From: Streptomyces sp. NBC_01723
GTDB taxonomy: Bacteria; Actinomycetota; Actinomycetes; Streptomycetales; Streptomycetaceae
Reading direction: 5' to 3'
Assembly (NCBI RefSeq): GCF_036246005.1
Contig: NZ_CP109171.1
Span: 5,940,001 to 6,004,000, forward strand
DNA: 64,000 bases
Shown here: in pieces, positions 17,653 through 27,331 of the stretch
Layout: every line of letters begins with the position of its first letter
Position numbering within the stretch: position 1 is the first letter of the stretch
The notes under the pieces: generated by a model
What the model was told of the DNA's origin: nothing
Databases searched by the model: none
The model's input: only the letters and a program-made list of their open reading frames with translations
Made by a program: the position numbers and the translations under genes

Positions 17653-19149
17653 ATGACGAACCACAGCGAAACGACCGGACCCTCCGACAGCGGTGACATC
17701 CCGCGCCCCGAGCAGCCGAGCCGAAAGGCCCTGACCTCGTACGAGGGTCCCGGTGACGAGCACCAGGTCACTCTGCGCACGCCCGCCGAACTGGCCGACG
17801 CCCTGCCCTATCTCCTCGGCTACCGCCCGGAGGACAGCATCGTCCTGGCCGCCCTGCGTGACAGGGAGGGGCGCGGGCGCTTCGGCGGACGGGCGCGGCT
17901 CGGTATCCCGGCGAGTCCGGACGACTGGGCGTGTGCGGCCGGACAGTTGGTCCACGGCCTGGTCACCGGCAGCGAGCGCCGAGGCGTCCGTCCCGAGCAG
18001 ATGGTCGCCTACCTCTGCCAGGAGCCGGCACGGGGCGAGACCGGCCGAGACGTGATGGAGCGACTGCGACCACTCGCCCAGCGCCTGCGCGTCGAGTGCG
18101 GCGCGCTCGACGTGCCCGTGGTCGAGGCGCTGTGCATCTCGGCCGGACGCTTCTGGTCGTACTGCTGCGACGACGAGGCATGCTGCCCGGCCGAGGGCCT
18201 GCCCATGGGGCTGCCGGGGACCTCGGTGCTGGCCGCGGCGGCCGCCTACGCCGGTATTCAGGTGCGCGGCTCGCTGAGCGACCTGCGCGCCAGGCTGCTG
18301 CCGGGGGAGAACGCGATGGCGGACGAGCAGACCGCCGCCCTGGACGCCGCCGCCACGACTCTGGTCGCGCGGATCCTCGACCCCGACGGCCGCTCGGAGG
18401 TGGCCCGGGAGACGCTGGAGACGGCGGAGCGGGTCATGCGACGGTTCGCCGGTGCCCCGCCGGTGTCCGGCATGCCGGCCGAGGATCTGCGCGACGACCA
18501 CCTGCTCGGGCACGACGAGGCGGCGGCCCTGATCCTTGGCCTCCAGGACCGCACGACCCGCGACCGCGCGGCCGGGTGGATGGAGGGCGACGAGGCAGGA
18601 CCCGCGCTGCGCCTCTGGCGGGCCCTCGCCCGTCGCTGCGTCGGGCCGTACGGGGAACACGCGGCCGCGCCGCTCACCCTCGCGGGCTGGGTCGCCTGGT
18701 CCACGGGTGACGAACTGGAGGCACGCGAGGCGCTGGCCATGGCACTCGGCGCCGATTCCGACTACCTCTTCGCCCGGCTCCTGCACCAGGCGTGCAACGA
18801 GGGCCTGGACCCCGAGTCGATCCGCCGCTGCCTGCGCGCGGAACGCGAGGACCGTGGCGGCGCGGAAGTCCGCAGCCCCGACGAAGGCGAGCGGGCCGGC
18901 GCGACCGGGTCCCGCGGGTCGGGTGCGCCTTCCCCTGCTCCGCGGCCGCCGTCCGGCCGTCGGCGCCGCGAGCGCCCCCTCACCTCGGCGGACGGCACCC
19001 GGCGCCGTGCGAAGCCGCAGAACCGCGAACCGCGGCCGGAGAACGGGCGCCCCCGTCCCCCGTCCAGGGCTGAACGCTCTGGAGCCGGACGGACTGGACG
19101 GACGTGTTCGCGTACCCCGGGGACAGCGGCCGAAGGAGGCGGTGAGTGA
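17653..19149 (+). CDS. DUF4192-domain protein
   Basis: 498 residues. The first 390 or so form the actinobacterial DUF4192 domain: PAELADALPYLLGYRPEDSIVLAAL near the start, a YCCDDEACCPAEG cysteine cluster around 178, and a helical repeat-rich second half. The last 110 residues are a basic, Pro/Arg-rich tail. The family has no established biochemical role; its cysteine cluster could bind metal. The ATG at 17653 has only a weak upstream purine stretch. Next to recQ and sharing a divergent promoter region with it, so a DNA-related role is possible but unproven. Confidence 0.85.
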   Translation: MTNHSETTGPSDSGDIPRPEQPSRKALTSYEGPGDEHQVTLRTPAELADALPYLLGYRPEDSIVLAALRDREGRGRFGGRARLGIPASPDDWACAAGQLVHGLVTGSERRGVRPEQMVAYLCQEPARGETGRDVMERLRPLAQRLRVECGALDVPVVEALCISAGRFWSYCCDDEACCPAEGLPMGLPGTSVLAAAAAYAGIQVRGSLSDLRARLLPGENAMADEQTAALDAAATTLVARILDPDGRSEVARETLETAERVMRRFAGAPPVSGMPAEDLRDDHLLGHDEAAALILGLQDRTTRDRAAGWMEGDEAGPALRLWRALARRCVGPYGEHAAAPLTLAGWVAWSTGDELEAREALAMALGADSDYLFARLLHQACNEGLDPESIRRCLRAEREDRGGAEVRSPDEGERAGATGSRGSGAPSPAPRPPSGRRRRERPLTSADGTRRRAKPQNREPRPENGRPRPPSRAERSGAGRTGRTCSRTPGTAAEGGGE

Positions 19150-19279
19150 TGGCGGAGTGGAGGTCGCAAGTTGAGCCTGACCTGGCATGACATGGCCCCG
19201 CCCGGACATCGGGAGGAGACGGTGAGGTACCCGTCGAACTGATGTGGATCAGCGTGCGAAGCGGTCGGGGAAGGGAGTG

Positions 19280-19302
19280 TTTATCGTCAGGCAGACGACT
19301 AT
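19280..19302. promoter_or_regulatory. Probable NrtR-type operator overlapping the nrtR-like promoter
   Basis: Imperfect palindrome TTTATCGTC-AGGCA-GACGACTAT (inner arms TCGTC/GACGA perfect). It overlaps the -10 hexamer TATGAT (19300-19305), which is 6 bases before the ATG. NrtR operators known elsewhere contain similar TATCGTC/GACGATA half-sites, so this predicts autorepression. Confidence 0.6.
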
Positions 19303-19311
19303 GATCGCCGC

Positions 19312-20070
19312 ATGCCCTACGACCCGTCAGCCTTTCCGCCCTTCGCCGTCACTGTGGACCTGGTCGTGCTGACCGTGCGCCGTCACTCCCTGTGCGCGCT
19401 GGCGGTGCGCAGGGGGGAGCCGCCGTTCCAGGGCCGTTGGGCCCTGCCCGGAGGCTTCGTACGGGCGGACGAGGATCTGGCGCAGGCGGCGGCGCGCGAG
19501 CTCGCCGAGGAGACGGGGCTGTGCGTCCACGACCCGGCCGCGCCCACCCAGGACAACGGTGCCCACCTGGAGCAGCTCGCCACGTACGGCGACCCCGAGC
19601 GCGACCCCCGGATGCGCGTGGTCAGTGTCGCCCACCTCGCGCTCGCCCCCGACCTCCCCGCACCGCGCGCGGGCGGTGACGCCAGCAACGCACGCTGGGC
19701 GCCGGTCGAGGAACTGCTGGAACAGAGCGGCTACGGCCGCGTGGGCGAGCCTCTGGCGCCGCTTGCCTTCGACCACGCCCAGATCCTGGCGGACGGGGTG
19801 GAGCGGGCCCGCTCCAAGATCGAGTACTCCTCGCTGGCGACCGCGTTCTGTCCGCCCGAGTTCACCGTCGGCGAGCTGCGCCGTGTCTACGAGGCGGTGT
19901 GGAGCGTGGCCCTCGACCCGCGCAACTTCCACCGCAAGGTGACGGGCACGCCCGGATTCCTCGTCCCCACCGGGGGCACGACCACCCGCCAGGGCGGCCG
20001 GCCCGCCCAACTCTTCCGGGCGGGCGGCGCCACGCTCCTCAACCCCCCGATGCTGCGTCCCGAGGTCTGA
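19312..20070 (+). CDS. NrtR-type regulator: Nudix domain plus C-terminal winged helix
   Basis: 252 residues. Residues 10-150 are a Nudix fold with an intact box (Gly48, Glu54, Arg62-Glu63, Glu66-Glu67, Gly69). The C-terminal 80 residues (CPPEFTVGELRRVYEAVW... NFHRKVTGTPGFL... RPAQLFR) are the winged HTH characteristic of NrtR and relatives, regulators of NAD or sugar-pentose metabolism that sense ADP-ribose-like ligands. An intact Nudix box also leaves ADP-ribose pyrophosphatase activity possible. No Shine-Dalgarno sequence; TATGAT 6 bases upstream suggests a leaderless start. No NAD gene is adjacent, so any target beyond itself must lie elsewhere. Confidence 0.85.
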   Translation: MPYDPSAFPPFAVTVDLVVLTVRRHSLCALAVRRGEPPFQGRWALPGGFVRADEDLAQAAARELAEETGLCVHDPAAPTQDNGAHLEQLATYGDPERDPRMRVVSVAHLALAPDLPAPRAGGDASNARWAPVEELLEQSGYGRVGEPLAPLAFDHAQILADGVERARSKIEYSSLATAFCPPEFTVGELRRVYEAVWSVALDPRNFHRKVTGTPGFLVPTGGTTTRQGGRPAQLFRAGGATLLNPPMLRPEV

Positions 20071-20138
20071 GGGTTCCTCGCCCCCGATAGGCCCTGCGGT
20101 GCCCGAAAAACCGGAATTGGCACGCTATCTTGCTGCGG

Positions 20139-22529
20139 GTGATCCAGGCCTTCGGACTGACCAGCAGCCCTCGCAAGGAGCTTCCGCCCGCCGTCGACGA
20201 CGTCTCCTTCGAAGTGCGCGCGGGCCGCGTCACCGCACTGCTCGGAGCGCCGGGCGCCGGCAAGACGACAGCACTCAGACTGATGCTCGAACTGCAACAC
20301 GGTCGCGGGCTCACCTACTTCAGAGGCCGCCCCCTGCACCGCATCGCCCACCCCTCGCGCGAGGTCGGCGTACTGCTCGGAGACGTCCCGGGACATCCGG
20401 CCCGCACCGTGCGTGGGCACCTCCGCATGCTGTGCGCGGCGGCAGGCGTCCCGGTCCAGCGGGCGGACGAAGTCATGGAGTCGGTCGGACTCGTGAGCCT
20501 GCGCGACGAACGCCTCGGCACCCTGTCCCGGGGCATGGACCGCCGCCTGGGACTGGCCTGTGCGCTGGTCCCCGATCCGCACACCCTGGTGTTCGACGAC
20601 CCGGCGGGCGCACTCTCCGCGCGCGAGGCCCGCTGGCTGCACGGCGCCCTGCGCGCGCACGCCGTCCAGGGCGGCACCGTCCTGTTCAGCACCGCGGACC
20701 CCAAGGAGGCCGCGCGTACCGCCGACCACGTCGTCACGCTGGAACAGGGCCGGGTGGTCGCCGACCAGGAGGCGGCGGACTTCTCCCGCACCCGGCTGCG
20801 CCCACGCGTCGCCGTCCGCAGCCCGCATGCCGCGCGCCTCGGCGCTCTGCTGGCCCAAGAGGCCCGTTCGGCACGCCGTTCGGTCGAGGTCGTACGCGAG
20901 GGCGGCAACCGGCTCGCGGTGTACGGCAGCACATGCGCGGACATCGGCGAAACCGCCTTCCGGCACGGGATCCTCGTACATCAACTCGCTGACGAGGTGG
21001 GCGACATGGGCCCCGGTGCCGGTGCCGGTGCCGGTGACGCGTGTGGGGCCGGTGACAGCAGCGGTGCCTGTGCGGATGCCGGGGCCGGCGCGGTCGTTCC
21101 CCCGGCGCGTCACCGGGCGGCGGACGGCGAACGGGCACCGGCCCCCCGCAGGCCGACCGTCACCCGGCCTTCACCCACGGGCCCACCGCGCCCGACCGCC
21201 GCCACCGATCCACCGGAGCCCGAGCCGTCGGTGGTCGATTCTGCGGTGGTCGATTCCTCGGCGATGGATCCTGCGGCGACCGGAGCCGCGGCGGCCGAGC
21301 TGCCGGGGGCTGGCCCCGCGGCGACCGATCGACCGGCGACCGAACCACATGCGCCAGAGTCGCCGGCGACCGAGCCGCATGCGCCAGAGTCGCCGGCGAC
21401 CGAGCCACAAGCGCCAGAGTCACCGGCGGTCGACCCGCCGATGACCGCGCTGCCGCCGACGGCTCCCTCGTCGCCCGCCTCCGACCCTCCCCGTGCCGAC
21501 GCCCCACAGCCGCCCCCGGGCGAGCACCCCACCGTCACCAGTGGCGACCAGGCATCCTCAAGCAGCGATGACCGGACGTCCCCCGCCGGGGACCGGCGTC
21601 CCGAAGTCGCCGAGTCCATCGCCGTCGAAGCTCCCGCGGCTCCAGCAGCCCCCGCGATTCCCGGCCCCACCGACCGCCCCCGGCACACCCAGCGCACGTA
21701 CGCCGCCCTCACCCCCGGCGCGGCGTCCGTGCTTCCGCCACCCATCTCCGTGCGCTCCGCCCCCAGCCCGCTCCGTCCGCTCCGCTACGAGATCCGGCGT
21801 GCGGTCGGCATCAGCACCGGGTTCGTCATCGGCGCCGTCGTGCTCGTCGTGTCCGCCGTCATGGCTGTCGTCCTCGCGCGGGTCGGCCACACCCCCCAGG
21901 CGCGGCTCCTGGCGGCGTGGCCGCGGGAACTGCCCCTGCCGCCGGCGGCGCTCGGCGCGGGGCTGCTCGGGGCGCTCGCCTTCGGTGACGAGTTCCGCCA
22001 CCCCGCCCTGGCGGCGGACCGCGGCACCGTGCCGCGCAGGCTGGGGCTGCTGACCGCGAAACTGGTCGTGTCCGCCGCCGTCGCACTCGTGCTGGCCGCC
22101 CTGACGGCCGGCTGCAACGCCGAAGTGCTCCATCTGTTCTACGGGCGAGAACTCGCGCGAATTCCCGCAGACTGGTCCGTGCTGGGCGCCGGTTGGGCCG
22201 GGCTCGTCGTCGGGTGCGCCTGGTCCGGTGTGCTCGCCGCGGGTCTCTTCCGTTCCACCACCGCCGGACTCGCCGCGGTGGTCGCCGTTCCGGTCGTCGT
22301 CGTGCCGCTCGTACAGAAGGCCTGGGAGGGCCCGGACGTACGGACCGCTGCCGGCCTTCCATTGCGGGTGCGCGAGGTCCTCCTGACGCAGTGGCCGTTC
22401 GGGGGGGAGCGCTATGTGGCAGAGGTGCTGCGCGTCGTCGTCCAACCGGTGGGCGGCGCAATGACGTTGTCGCTGACCGCTCTGCTCTGCGCCTTCCTGC
22501 TCACGAGCCTGCGCAGCAGGGTCCGGTGA
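20139..22529 (+). CDS. One-piece ABC transporter: ATPase fused through a long linker to a membrane domain
   Basis: 796 residues from the GTG at 20139. Residues 1-220 are an ABC ATPase: Walker A GAPGAGKT, signature LSRGMDRR (a divergent LSGGQ) and Walker B LVFDDP, where the usual catalytic Glu position reads Pro-Ala. Residues about 290-540 are low-complexity Pro/Ala/Thr linker with internal repeats. Residues 560-796 hold about six membrane helices like an ABC-2 permease. The weak Walker B/Glu region suggests low ATPase activity. TATCTT (20126-20131) lies 7 bases before the GTG and there is no Shine-Dalgarno sequence, so a leaderless message is likely. Located upstream of whiH; substrate unknown. 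Confidence 0.82.
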   Translation: MIQAFGLTSSPRKELPPAVDDVSFEVRAGRVTALLGAPGAGKTTALRLMLELQHGRGLTYFRGRPLHRIAHPSREVGVLLGDVPGHPARTVRGHLRMLCAAAGVPVQRADEVMESVGLVSLRDERLGTLSRGMDRRLGLACALVPDPHTLVFDDPAGALSAREARWLHGALRAHAVQGGTVLFSTADPKEAARTADHVVTLEQGRVVADQEAADFSRTRLRPRVAVRSPHAARLGALLAQEARSARRSVEVVREGGNRLAVYGSTCADIGETAFRHGILVHQLADEVGDMGPGAGAGAGDACGAGDSSGACADAGAGAVVPPARHRAADGERAPAPRRPTVTRPSPTGPPRPTAATDPPEPEPSVVDSAVVDSSAMDPAATGAAAAELPGAGPAATDRPATEPHAPESPATEPHAPESPATEPQAPESPAVDPPMTALPPTAPSSPASDPPRADAPQPPPGEHPTVTSGDQASSSSDDRTSPAGDRRPEVAESIAVEAPAAPAAPAIPGPTDRPRHTQRTYAALTPGAASVLPPPISVRSAPSPLRPLRYEIRRAVGISTGFVIGAVVLVVSAVMAVVLARVGHTPQARLLAAWPRELPLPPAALGAGLLGALAFGDEFRHPALAADRGTVPRRLGLLTAKLVVSAAVALVLAALTAGCNAEVLHLFYGRELARIPADWSVLGAGWAGLVVGCAWSGVLAAGLFRSTTAGLAAVVAVPVVVVPLVQKAWEGPDVRTAAGLPLRVREVLLTQWPFGGERYVAEVLRVVVQPVGGAMTLSLTALLCAFLLTSLRSRVR
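21336..21425 (+). repeat. Three 30-bp in-frame tandem repeats in the ABC linker
   Basis: Units at 21336-21365, 21366-21395 and 21396-21425 encode ATEPHAPESP, ATEPHAPESP and ATEPQAPESP, differing at only a few bases. A GTGCCG microrepeat near 21014-21034 encodes Gly-Ala pairs in the same linker. Copy number is likely to vary between strains. Confidence 0.9.
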
Positions 22530-22590
22530 CGGTCGTCGCGCTCTTCCGGTCCGACCCTGCGCGCAAGTCCCCGGGGAAAGCCCATTTCTT

Positions 22591-22598
22591 TCCGATAA
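22591..22598 (+). promoter_or_regulatory. Candidate sigma-WhiG -10 element of whiH
   Basis: TCCGATAA matches the GCCGATAA -10 of WhiG-type (FliA-like) promoters in 7 of 8 positions, 93 bases upstream of the whiH start. The expected TAAA -35 is not at the standard distance (GAAA lies too close), so this is a partial match. Known biology supports it: S. coelicolor whiH is a WhiG-dependent gene. Confidence 0.5.
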
Positions 22599-22690
22599 GG
22601 CGTCAATTGCGACGGGGTGAGCGATCACCCTTTCGTGTGCTTTTCACCAAAGACCTCAAGGGAGTTGGGAACGGCGCCGACAAAGGATGC

Positions 22691-23578
22691 GTGAGTACCC
22701 TTGCGCACACCATGATGACCGCCGCCCGCTCCGCCGACTCCGGCCTCGCGAACCCGGGCGAACTCGACCGCTACCCCTACGCGGAGACGCCCGCCGTCGA
22801 CCGCGTCGGGACGCCCTCCTGGGAAGGGGTGGAACCCGAGCTGGGGCGCGTGGGCCGACGCACCGCGGGCAACCGTGGCCGCGGGCTGCACGGGCAACTC
22901 GTCCAGCAGCTTGGCCAGATGATCGTTTCGGGTGACCTCGGTGCCGACCGCCCGCTGGTGCCCGAGGAGATCGGCCAGCGTTTCGAGGTGTCCCGCACCG
23001 TGGTCCGGGAGTCGCTCCGGGTGCTGGAGGCCAAGGGCCTGGTCAGCGCGCGCCCGAACGTGGGCACGCGTGTGCGTCCCGTGAGCGACTGGAACCTGCT
23101 CGACCCCGACATCATCGAATGGCGTGCCTTCGGGCCGCAGCGCGACGACCAGCGCCGCGAGCTGAGCGAGCTGCGCTGGACGATCGAGCCGCTCGCCGCG
23201 CGCCTGGCCGCCGGGCACGGGCGCGAGGACATCCAGCAGCGCCTGTCGGACATGGTCGGGATCATGGGCCACGCCATGGGGCAGGGTGACGCGCTGACCT
23301 TCTCGCGTGCCGACACCGAGTTCCACGCACTGCTCATCCAGATTGCCGGGAACCGCATGCTGGACCACCTCTCGGGCATCGTCTCCGCCGCCCTCCACGT
23401 CTCCGGCGGCCCGGTCACGGGCTGCGACCGGCCGAACGACGTGTCGCTGGCCCAGCACGGCAGGATCGTCGACGCCCTCGCCACGGGCGACGGCGCGGCG
23501 GCTGAAGCCGCCATGCGCCAGGTTCTGACCGTCCACCCCGAGGTGGAACGCGTGGTGCCCGCCCCGCGCGAGCACTGA
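22691..23578 (+). CDS. whiH: WhiH, FadR-type GntR regulator of sporulation
   Basis: Developmental transcription factor needed for sporulation septation in aerial hyphae of Streptomyces. 295 residues: a variable N-terminus, GntR winged HTH at about 57-130 (GLHGQLVQQLGQMIVSGDL... VPEEIGQRFEVSRTVVRESLRVLEAKGLV), then an all-helical FCD/FadR-type effector domain, where DTEFH and a later histidine are candidate ligand or metal residues. GTG at 22691 follows AAAGGA. Its position directly upstream of hrdB is the conserved Streptomyces arrangement and the basis for the name. Probably transcribed by WhiG and autoregulated; closed by a hairpin at 23655. Confidence 0.92.
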   Translation: MSTLAHTMMTAARSADSGLANPGELDRYPYAETPAVDRVGTPSWEGVEPELGRVGRRTAGNRGRGLHGQLVQQLGQMIVSGDLGADRPLVPEEIGQRFEVSRTVVRESLRVLEAKGLVSARPNVGTRVRPVSDWNLLDPDIIEWRAFGPQRDDQRRELSELRWTIEPLAARLAAGHGREDIQQRLSDMVGIMGHAMGQGDALTFSRADTEFHALLIQIAGNRMLDHLSGIVSAALHVSGGPVTGCDRPNDVSLAQHGRIVDALATGDGAAAEAAMRQVLTVHPEVERVVPAPREH

Positions 23579-23654
23579 CCGCGTCCCGCCGGAATGGCGC
23601 GGTCCGGGCACGCCAGACCCCTCCTGTGGCAGTGACCGGACGAGCGCCGCCACC

Positions 23655-23696
23655 GTCGGACCCCGTGGAGTCCTCCGTGACGCCACGGGGTCCGAC
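23655..23696. terminator. whiH terminator hairpin
   Basis: 14-bp perfect stem (23655-23668 with 23683-23696) and 14-base loop, 77 bases after the whiH stop. It isolates whiH from the hrdB promoter region. Confidence 0.75.
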
Positions 23697-23742
23697 CGTG
23701 TGATGAGAGGCTGAGCCTCCCCGCTCGGTCGAATCGTGTGAG

Positions 23743-23770
23743 TTGATGACCTTGTTTATCCGTGTATGAC
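23743..23770 (+). promoter_or_regulatory. Candidate hrdB promoter in an AT-rich stretch
   Basis: TTGATG and TATGAC are spaced 16 bases apart within the only AT-rich patch (23740-23790) upstream of hrdB, 240 bases before its start. hrdB is known to have more than one promoter in Streptomyces; a GGGAAC motif at 23829-23834 may belong to an ECF-type one. Assignments are tentative. Confidence 0.4.
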
Positions 23771-24007
23771 TGATTTTGATTGCTTACGGGGTGTGACTCG
23801 GGCCACGCGGATTGGGCGTAACGCTCCTGGGAACAACACGATGACCTAAGAGGTGACAGCCGCGGAGGGAATACGGGCGCCGTTCACGGCGCTGTGCATC
23901 TCCCCCGGCGGCGCCCGCGCCGTCGGCCCATCCCCAAGCCGGTGGTCGGCTCCAGTCCACCGTGGACGGGGCCGGAAGCCGTTTTCCAACGTTCCGAGAG
24001 GTTGTTC

Positions 24008-25546
<1,539 letters not shown>

Positions 25547-25565
25547 GACTCGTCGTACGAGCGAC

Positions 25566-25599
25566 AAGGCCCGGTTCCGGCACAGCGGAACCGGGCCTT
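25566..25599 (+). terminator. hrdB terminator
   Basis: 14-bp perfect stem (25566-25579 with 25586-25599) and 6-base loop, 19 bases after the stop, ending in CCTTC. Confidence 0.85.
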
Positions 25600-25679
25600 C
25601 GCGTTGATCAGCGGGTGCATGTCCGGGCGTACTGGATCACTCTGGGTGTCCCACGATCACCTAGGAGTGAGGAGCCTGC

Positions 25680-26558
25680 ATGCGTCGCCTCTTTGCCCGG
25701 GCACTGGCCCGGCCGCTGGTCCTGGCGGCCGCGGCGACCGCGATACCGCTGGGATCAGCGGCCCCCGCGTCCGCCGACAGCATCGTCGTCGGGGGCTTTC
25801 CGGTCGAAGTCGCCGACAGCCCGTGGACCGTCGCCCTGTCCAGCCGTGACCGGTTCGGAGGTGCGCGGGCGGGACAGTTCTGCGGGGGAGTGGCCGTCGG
25901 CCGGACCACCGTACTCACGGCCGCCCACTGCCTGGGGGAGGAAGTGCTCGGTTCGCCGCCGGAGCAGGTGGACGATCTGAAGGTCATCGCCGGCCGGACG
26001 GACCTGCAGTCGGACAAGGGCCAGGAGATCCGCGTCCGTGCCGTCTGGGTCAACCCGGGGCACGACGACGCCAGCAACGCCGGCGACTTCGCGGTACTCA
26101 CCCTCTCCGAAGCCCTGCCCGCGGGCTCGGTCATAGGGATGGCGGCCGAGGGCGACCCGGCCTACACGCCGGACACGGGAGCGCTGGTGTACGGCTGGGG
26201 GGACGCTTCGGGGGCCGGGGACTACGCGAACGGCCTGCGGGCGGCACGCGTGCGCGTACTCCCCGACGCGAGCTGTCAACGGGCGTACCCGGGGAGCGAC
26301 GAGGGGCGCTACCTCGCGAGCGGCATGCTCTGCGCGGGCGAGGACGCCGGCGGGCGGGACGCCTGCCAGGGGGACAGCGGGGGGCCGCTGGTAGGCCAGG
26401 GCAGGCTGATTGGCCTGGTGTCCTGGGGGAGCGGCTGCGGGCGCCCGGGCAGTCCCGGTGTGTACACGCGCGTCTCCTCGATGCTGCGGACGCTCGGCTG
26501 GGACAGGCCCACCGTGAGCGCCGCCGAGCGACGGCGCGAGGCGCCTGACGGCCGCTGA
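25680..26558 (+). CDS. Secreted trypsin-like serine protease (S1 family)
   Basis: 292 residues with a Sec signal peptide (Arg-rich n-region, hydrophobic 12-25, cleavage near ASA-DS at 32-33). The mature protease begins almost directly at IVVGG, so there is little or no propeptide. The catalytic triad is visible: His83 in TAAHC, Asp136 in GDFAVL and Ser233 in GDSGGP. Asp227 (DACQGDSGG) at the base of the S1 pocket predicts cleavage after Arg or Lys. Cysteine pairs match chymotrypsin-fold disulfides. AGGAG lies 6 bases before the ATG. It is a single-gene unit between two terminators. Confidence 0.95.
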   Translation: MRRLFARALARPLVLAAAATAIPLGSAAPASADSIVVGGFPVEVADSPWTVALSSRDRFGGARAGQFCGGVAVGRTTVLTAAHCLGEEVLGSPPEQVDDLKVIAGRTDLQSDKGQEIRVRAVWVNPGHDDASNAGDFAVLTLSEALPAGSVIGMAAEGDPAYTPDTGALVYGWGDASGAGDYANGLRAARVRVLPDASCQRAYPGSDEGRYLASGMLCAGEDAGGRDACQGDSGGPLVGQGRLIGLVSWGSGCGRPGSPGVYTRVSSMLRTLGWDRPTVSAAERRREAPDGR

Positions 26559-26577
26559 GGGCCGTTGGGACACGAGC

Positions 26578-26616
26578 ACGGGCGGCCGCCTCCGGATTCC
26601 GGAGGCGGCCGCCCGT
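26578..26616. terminator. Bidirectional terminator after the protease
   Basis: 19-bp perfect inverted repeat (26578-26596 with 26598-26616), lying between the protease stop and the convergent small gene. Confidence 0.85.
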
Positions 26617-26660
26617 TCATCGGCCTAGCGCCGATTCGGCTCGTCGTCGGGCGCGTAGTG

Positions 26661-26891
26661 TCAGCGCTCTTCCTCGGTGGAAGAAGCCGGAACGGCCGTG
26701 AGCCGCTCCGTCTCGTCCTGTATCTCAGCGGCGATCTTCTTGAGTTCCGGCTCGAACTTGCGCCCGTGGTGGGCGCAGAAGAGCAGTTCTCCGCCGCTCA
26801 GCAGGACGACGCGCAGGTATGCCTGGGCGCCGCAGCGGTCGCAGCGATCGGCGGCCGTCAGCGGGCTTGCGGAAGTCAGAACAGTAGTCAC
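26661..26891 (-). CDS. Small zinc-ribbon-like actinobacterial protein (DUF7455-like)
   Basis: 76 residues. A CxxC pair (DRCDRCG, 17-20) and a later CAHH motif (39-42) form a likely single zinc site with the pattern C-C-C-H. The remainder is a short helix ending in a Glu-rich tail. The GTG start at 26891 follows AGAGG. The family is widespread next to hrdB/parE in actinobacteria but has no established function. It diverges from parE across 440 bp. Confidence 0.8.
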   Translation of the reverse strand: MTTVLTSASPLTAADRCDRCGAQAYLRVVLLSGGELLFCAHHGRKFEPELKKIAAEIQDETERLTAVPASSTEEER

Positions 26892-27331
26892 GTCGCCTCT
26901 TCTCTAGCTCGACGAGCTGTCGTACCAGGGTCAACATCCAACCAGCCCCAAAACGTTCCCGCTCGTGGCTTTTCCTCGAAAAAACTTTCCGAGGGGCCGG
27001 CTGTTGCCGATTGGCGGCGAATGTGCCGTATTGCGTGTCTCTGTGTCGTACGGGTTCGCGCAGTCGGTCAGTGTCGGTCCGGCCGGCTGGGTTGCCGGTT
27101 TGTTCATGAGGACGTGCCCGGAGCCTAAATGGTTCATGCCTCGAAGGGAACGTGATGTGTACTTCACCCCATCGAGGGATCGAACAGGCATACGACTCTG
27201 GACTAGGGTGGGACAGCGACGAGGGTGGCGTTGCAACGGCTCTACCAGGGCTCGGTACCCTCTGACCGGTGAACCGAGCCGCGCCCTTACCCAGCGGGGC
27301 CCCATCTGAAATTCAGCGAGGAGCGAACCGC
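26892..27331. other. 440-bp divergent region upstream of parE
   Basis: Contains two candidate promoters directed to parE: TAGGGT at 27204-27209, and TACCCT at 27256-27261 with TTGCAA 19 bases upstream. Around 26970-26993 CCTCG...CGAGG flanks an A-rich loop. An open frame at 26965-27309 has no convincing start or similarity. Confidence 0.45.

Noticed and set aside
21336..21425. CRISPR-like array
   Set aside because: Three contiguous 30-bp repeats have no spacers and stay in frame inside the ABC linker.
26965..27309. 114-codon frame upstream of parE
   Set aside because: No ribosome site or family; the interval holds promoter-like elements for parE.
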